This document shows positions 60,661 to 64,000 of a DNA stretch of 64,000 nt, piece after piece (within the stretch, counting starts at the first letter, position 1; each line of letters opens with the position of its first letter). The stretch is from JAGNKE01 sp965230245. GTDB taxonomy: Bacteria; Pseudomonadota; Alphaproteobacteria; Micavibrionales; Micavibrionaceae. The notes beneath the pieces are model-generated. The model ran no database searches, had not been told where the DNA came from, and saw nothing but the letters and a program-made list of their open reading frames with translations. The translations under genes and the position numbers were made by a program. The stretch spans positions 1,798,001-1,862,000 of the forward strand of contig OZ246000.1 in NCBI GenBank assembly GCA_965230245.1, read 5' to 3'.

Positions 60661-61536
60661 ATGAGAGATATTTTGGACAGCGCAGCGCAGGGCGCACAAT
60701 TCGTTGTGTTGGGGGATACGGCCCACAACATCGTTCCGCTCGCGCCGATTACCGACAATGTCGATGTCCTCACCGCCAACGGCCAGACCTACCTGTTCGT
60801 GGAACAGCATTACGCTCTACAGCCGATCATTGAGCAGCTGCGCGACGGCACACTCCCTCCCGAGGGGTTTACCCAGTTCAGCAACCATTTTAACGATAAC
60901 GAATTCTGGGGCCATACCGACCTCTCCGATCTGATCGTGGAGGCCACACAGGCCGGTATGCATGTCGTCGCGTTTGATACCCGTACGCCGGGGGAACTAG
61001 GTTACGATCCCGCTTTCGATGTGTCTCCCGATCAACTGCCGGGCTACCCGCCGGAACTCTTGCCCGCGATCCAGGCAGCGTATGACTCCCGCGGTGAAAC
61101 CAGCTTCGATGAGCGCAGCGCGACCTTCATCCGTGAAGTCGCGGGTGATGAACGCGCGAGCGTCTTCGTCGGCAACGCCCATATCCACGGCGGTCACGCT
61201 GACGGAACGCCGGAAAACGATCTTGACGGCTTTCTGGGCGAAGACAACACCGCCCGCGTGACGATGTTCTATGATATGGAGCAGGCCGTCGCCTATATGA
61301 ACGGCGAGGACAGCGCCACCCGCAATCTGGCCTGCGCCGCCGAGGACCGTCCGGATTTTGTCTTTGTCGCTGCGGAGGGTGCACAATTTGCGACGCCGTC
61401 GGCACTGGAACGTGGCTTCGGTATAGAGGGTATGCGCGTTGCCGATCTGCCCGCCCCGTGCTTCGACCCTGAAAACCAGCCCGTGCTGCCCCAAGACTCC
61501 GACCCCGCGCCGCTGACAACGCCCTTCAGACCGTAA
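60661..61536 (+). CDS. Putative TIKI/TraB/ChaN-like protein
   Basis: A 291-residue soluble protein. GAQFVVLGDTAHN near residue 20, LFVEQHY around 50 and ASVFVGNAHIHGG near residue 175 match in order the pattern of the TIKI/TraB/ChaN superfamily (G-x-x-H, a conserved Glu, and a C-terminal v-G-x-x-H-x-x-G), members of which are putative metal-dependent hydrolases or haem-binding proteins. The assignment is by eye and tentative. Pro-rich C-terminus ending PLTTPFRP. No signal peptide. It is one base upstream of the Sel1 gene. Confidence 0.5.
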   Translation: MRDILDSAAQGAQFVVLGDTAHNIVPLAPITDNVDVLTANGQTYLFVEQHYALQPIIEQLRDGTLPPEGFTQFSNHFNDNEFWGHTDLSDLIVEATQAGMHVVAFDTRTPGELGYDPAFDVSPDQLPGYPPELLPAIQAAYDSRGETSFDERSATFIREVAGDERASVFVGNAHIHGGHADGTPENDLDGFLGEDNTARVTMFYDMEQAVAYMNGEDSATRNLACAAEDRPDFVFVAAEGAQFATPSALERGFGIEGMRVADLPAPCFDPENQPVLPQDSDPAPLTTPFRP

Positions 61537-61537
61537 A

Positions 61538-62137
61538 ATGGACGAAGAAGACAACGAAAGAAGACCCGATCAAAATATAATTGATGAAGCAAAAGCTCTT
61601 CATGAGGCGAAGTATTATTGCTCCGACTTTGAACTTTACAAGCGCATTGAAGATCATGTTTGGAAATTGATCGACCCTCTAATCAAAAAGAAAAATCCTG
61701 ACGCACTTTTCCTGAAATGTATGATGACGACATATCCGGACGGTATAGAAGCGGAGGAAATGGATCGAATTCATCGACAATATCTACGTGACGCGGCAGA
61801 TGCGGGAAGTGTGGAGGCAAAGTTCCGTCTGGCCTGCGATTTGGACGAAGATAGAACGCGAGAAGAAGCCTCGGCGCTTTTCAGAGAGGCCGCAGAAGCA
61901 GGACACCCTTACGCCATGTGGTGCCACGGTTTGAACTTGTATGGTGGCACGGGTCAAAAACAGAATAAAGAACTTGGGATGGAATACGTCAAAAAGGCCG
62001 CCGAAAACAAATTTGAGGGCGCCTTGTGGTTTATGAATCAGGTTTATTCCACGGGGACACATGGATTTCCTAAAGATGAACAAAAAGCAGCTTATTATTT
62101 AAAAAGATTGTCTGATAAAGATGTCATTAATTACTAA
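61538..62137 (+). CDS. Sel1-like repeat protein
   Basis: A 199-residue soluble protein with about three Sel1 units, clearest in GSVEAKFRLACDLDEDRT, GHPYAMWCHGLNLYGGTGQ and ALWFMNQVYSTGTHGFPKDE. The N-terminal ~75 residues are helical and charged. It starts one base after the TIKI-like gene and is much AT-richer, so the pair may be functionally joined although of different composition. Partner unknown. Confidence 0.78.
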   Translation: MDEEDNERRPDQNIIDEAKALHEAKYYCSDFELYKRIEDHVWKLIDPLIKKKNPDALFLKCMMTTYPDGIEAEEMDRIHRQYLRDAADAGSVEAKFRLACDLDEDRTREEASALFREAAEAGHPYAMWCHGLNLYGGTGQKQNKELGMEYVKKAAENKFEGALWFMNQVYSTGTHGFPKDEQKAAYYLKRLSDKDVINY

Positions 62138-62162
62138 TAATCTTACAAAACTTGATCTTTCC

Positions 62163-62308
62163 GCCGCCTGCGGTCATAGTGGCGGTATGACACAGGATAT
62201 GCGCATCATTATCCGAATTATGAACCCGGCTCACGCCACAATATGCCTGAACACAGGCAAGTGAGTCCGGGTAAAACGTCTTGATCTGTTTTTGACCGAC
62301 AAGGCGGC
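62163..62308. ncRNA. Structured intergenic segment upstream of ileS
   Basis: A closing stem pairs GCCGCCT (62163-62169) with AGGCGGC (62302-62308) and CGGTC (62171-62175) with GACCG (62294-62298). Inside lies a strong hairpin: ACCCGGCTCAC (62224-62234) with GTGAG-T-CCGGGT (62261-62272), capped by TGCCTG-AACA-CAGGCA. TCATA/TATGA (62174-62190) could form another arm. The strand of any RNA is undetermined; the minus strand also carries an open frame of about 65 codons without an ATG at its start. Confidence 0.45.
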
Positions 62309-62398
62309 TTGTACTTTCCCAAAAAATAATTAGATTACAAAGCGTTCACACGATGATTGTTGTGATGGCGCGATGACGAGAAACAGAAAATAAAAGTT

Positions 62399-64000
62399 AT
62401 GACTGATACGACAGACCGGAAGAATACAAACGAGAATAAAGAAAAAGCAGATGAATACCGCCAGACGGTCTTCTTGCCGAAAACCGAATTCCCGATGCGC
62501 GGCGGCCTGCCCCAGAAGGAGCCGGAGATCATCAACAAGTGGAACACCGAAAACCTGTATCAAAAGATGCGCGATGCGGGGAAGGGCAAGGAAAAATACA
62601 TCCTGCATGACGGCCCTCCATACGCGAACGGCAACATCCACATCGGTCACGCGGTCAATAAAATCCTCAAAGACGTTGTGGTTAAGTCCTACTCCATGAT
62701 GGGCTATGACGCGCCCTACGTGCCGGGTTGGGATTGCCACGGCCTGCCGATCGAATGGAAGATCGAGGAGAAATACCGCGCCGAAGGCAAGAACAAGGAC
62801 GATGTCGATATCCTGACCTTCCGCGAGGAATGCCGCAAATTCGCCCGTGAATGGGTCGGCGTGCAGAGCGAACAATTCCAGAGATTGGGCGTAACCGGAG
62901 ACTGGAACGATCCCTACCTGACCATGACCAACCCCGCCGAAGCGGCTATCGTCAAGGAAATCCACAAATTCGCCCTGAACGGAGGCCTGTATAAGGGGCT
63001 GAAACCCGTCATGTGGTCGACGGTCGAGAAAACCGCGCTCGCCGAAGCCGAAGTCGAATACGCCGAACACAAATCCATCACCGTCTGGGTGAAGTTCCCT
63101 GTTGTGGAAACGAAGGACGAGCGCCTAAAAGATGCAAACGTCGTTATCTGGACGACAACCCCGTGGACGCTGCCATCCAACCGCGCGGTCGCCTACGGTC
63201 ACTTTAACTACGTTGCCATGAAAATCGGCGCAGTCGAAGAGGGCGGAAAGGCCACTGTCGGTGATGTCCTGATCGTTGCCGAAGAACTGCTGGAACAGGT
63301 CTGCAAGGATGCCAAAATCACCGAACATGAAATCGTCCACGAACTAAAGGGCGAGGACTTCGAAGGCACAATCTGCGCGCATCCGTTGCGCGGTCAAGCT
63401 GAGAATGGTTACTTTGATTATGATGTGCCGATGCTCTACGCCGACTTCGTCACAACCGAAGCGGGTACAGGCTTTGTGCATACCGCACCCTCACACGGTG
63501 CGGACGACTTTATCCTTGGAAAAGAACACGGTCTGGAAATCACCGACAACGTCACCGACGACGGGAAATTCAGACCCCACGTGCCGCTGTTCGCGGGACT
63601 GGAAATCTATGACCAGAACGGCAAGATGGGGCCGGGCAACTTCGCCCCGATCAAGGCGATCGAGGAGGCCGGAATGCTGGTCGCCAAGGGCTCCGTCCGT
63701 CACGAATACCCGCATTCATGGCGCTCGAAAGCGCCCGTGATTTTCCGCGCAACCCCGCAATGGTTTATCGCGATGGACAATGATCTCAACCTACGCGAAA
63801 AGGCGCTGAATGCAATTAAGGACACGAAATGGGTGCCCGCGAAAGGCGAAGCGCGCATCACCGCGATGATCGAAAAACGCCCCGACTGGTGTATCTCACG
63901 CCAACGCGCATGGGGTGTGCCGATCGCGCTGTTCCTGCACAAGGAAACGGGCGAGGTTCTTGTCGATGCCGATGTGTTCGAACGCATCTCCGATATCTTC
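62399..64000 (+). CDS. ileS: Isoleucine--tRNA ligase, 3'-truncated by window edge
   Basis: The first 534 codons of a class I synthetase charging tRNA-Ile. ILHDGPPYANGNIHIGHAVN contains the HIGH motif; GWDCHGLPIEW is the family signature, and the editing (CP1) domain shows VIWTTTPWTLPSNRA and GTGFVHTAPSHGADD. WCISRQRAWGVPIA is near the right edge; KMSKS lies beyond it. The ATG at 62399 has only a weak ribosome-binding site. The first ~20 residues are polar (TDTTDRKNTNENKEK) before the conserved part. Confidence 0.96.
   Translation, partial: MTDTTDRKNTNENKEKADEYRQTVFLPKTEFPMRGGLPQKEPEIINKWNTENLYQKMRDAGKGKEKYILHDGPPYANGNIHIGHAVNKILKDVVVKSYSMMGYDAPYVPGWDCHGLPIEWKIEEKYRAEGKNKDDVDILTFREECRKFAREWVGVQSEQFQRLGVTGDWNDPYLTMTNPAEAAIVKEIHKFALNGGLYKGLKPVMWSTVEKTALAEAEVEYAEHKSITVWVKFPVVETKDERLKDANVVIWTTTPWTLPSNRAVAYGHFNYVAMKIGAVEEGGKATVGDVLIVAEELLEQVCKDAKITEHEIVHELKGEDFEGTICAHPLRGQAENGYFDYDVPMLYADFVTTEAGTGFVHTAPSHGADDFILGKEHGLEITDNVTDDGKFRPHVPLFAGLEIYDQNGKMGPGNFAPIKAIEEAGMLVAKGSVRHEYPHSWRSKAPVIFRATPQWFIAMDNDLNLREKALNAIKDTKWVPAKGEARITAMIEKRPDWCISRQRAWGVPIALFLHKETGEVLVDADVFERISDIF

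Noticed and set aside
62163..62398. T-box or tmRNA in the ileS leader
   Set aside because: No T-box sequence (TGGNACCGCG-like) and no tmRNA tag reading frame could be found; the element remains unassigned.
62330..63070. 246-codon minus-strand frame opposite ileS
   Set aside because: Antisense to the conserved HIGH region of IleS; not gene-like.
1..64000. CRISPR arrays, insertion sequences, prophage genes, tRNA or rRNA genes
   Set aside because: No regular repeats, transposase or phage structural motifs, or cloverleaf-forming intergenic segments were recognised by eye.

Overview
The window looks like a contiguous chromosomal segment of an alphaproteobacterium with middling GC. Several features point to this class: a divK-pleD operon, an rpmG-rnr-topA-dprA-plsY-pyrB run, an EipB (DUF1849) protein, DUF1489, an ATP12-type F1 chaperone, and a lspA-BamF-M16-M16 block. 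It could belong to a Micavibrio-like or other deep-branching group, but that placement is an impression and no rRNA is present to test it. Both ends cut genes: aspS lacks its first ~35 residues and ileS runs off the right edge.

Layout. 1-6.3 kb: aspS and a hydrolase, then a minus-strand block of two paralogous membrane proteins, an acidic protein and a diguanylate cyclase. 6.6-9.5 kb: EipB and divK-pleD. 9.6-18.9 kb: a minus-strand block for translation, RNA decay, DNA topology, DNA uptake, phospholipid and pyrimidine synthesis. 18.9-24.2 kb: a Sel1 protein, a response regulator, a hybrid kinase with Hpt, asd and a TerB-like gene. 24.4-32.3 kb: succinate dehydrogenase genes, with a small TPR gene coupled between sdhD and sdhA, and sdhB separated from sdhA by a cyclase gene and three unknown minus-strand genes. 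32.3-42.6 kb: NAD synthesis (nadC, nadA), rarA with a tiny ArfA-like gene, crcB, rluC-like, an AsmA-like protein and the ATP12 chaperone, plus two paralogous membrane microproteins below 60 codons. 42.6-57.6 kb: a long minus-strand run comprising a bufferin (metal-binding RiPP) operon, lspA, BamF lipoprotein, two M16 proteases, pgi, a pentapeptide-repeat protein, mutL and a spermidine-synthase-like membrane protein. 57.8-64 kb: ribF, an unknown gene, an auxin-efflux-type carrier, a candidate sRNA, a possible TIKI/TraB-like protein, a Sel1 protein, a structured intergenic segment and ileS.

The clearest functional system is the bufA-bufB-bufC-doxX operon, preceded by a promoter matching the Caulobacter SigF consensus (GTAACC-N16-CGAA) exactly. 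The least explained parts are the insertion that splits the sdh genes (two tandem paralogs of unknown family and a HEGHH...ExxAD putative metallopeptidase), the microprotein pair, and several structured non-coding segments. Three diguanylate cyclases and a multi-domain phosphorelay protein indicate substantial c-di-GMP and phosphorelay signalling.
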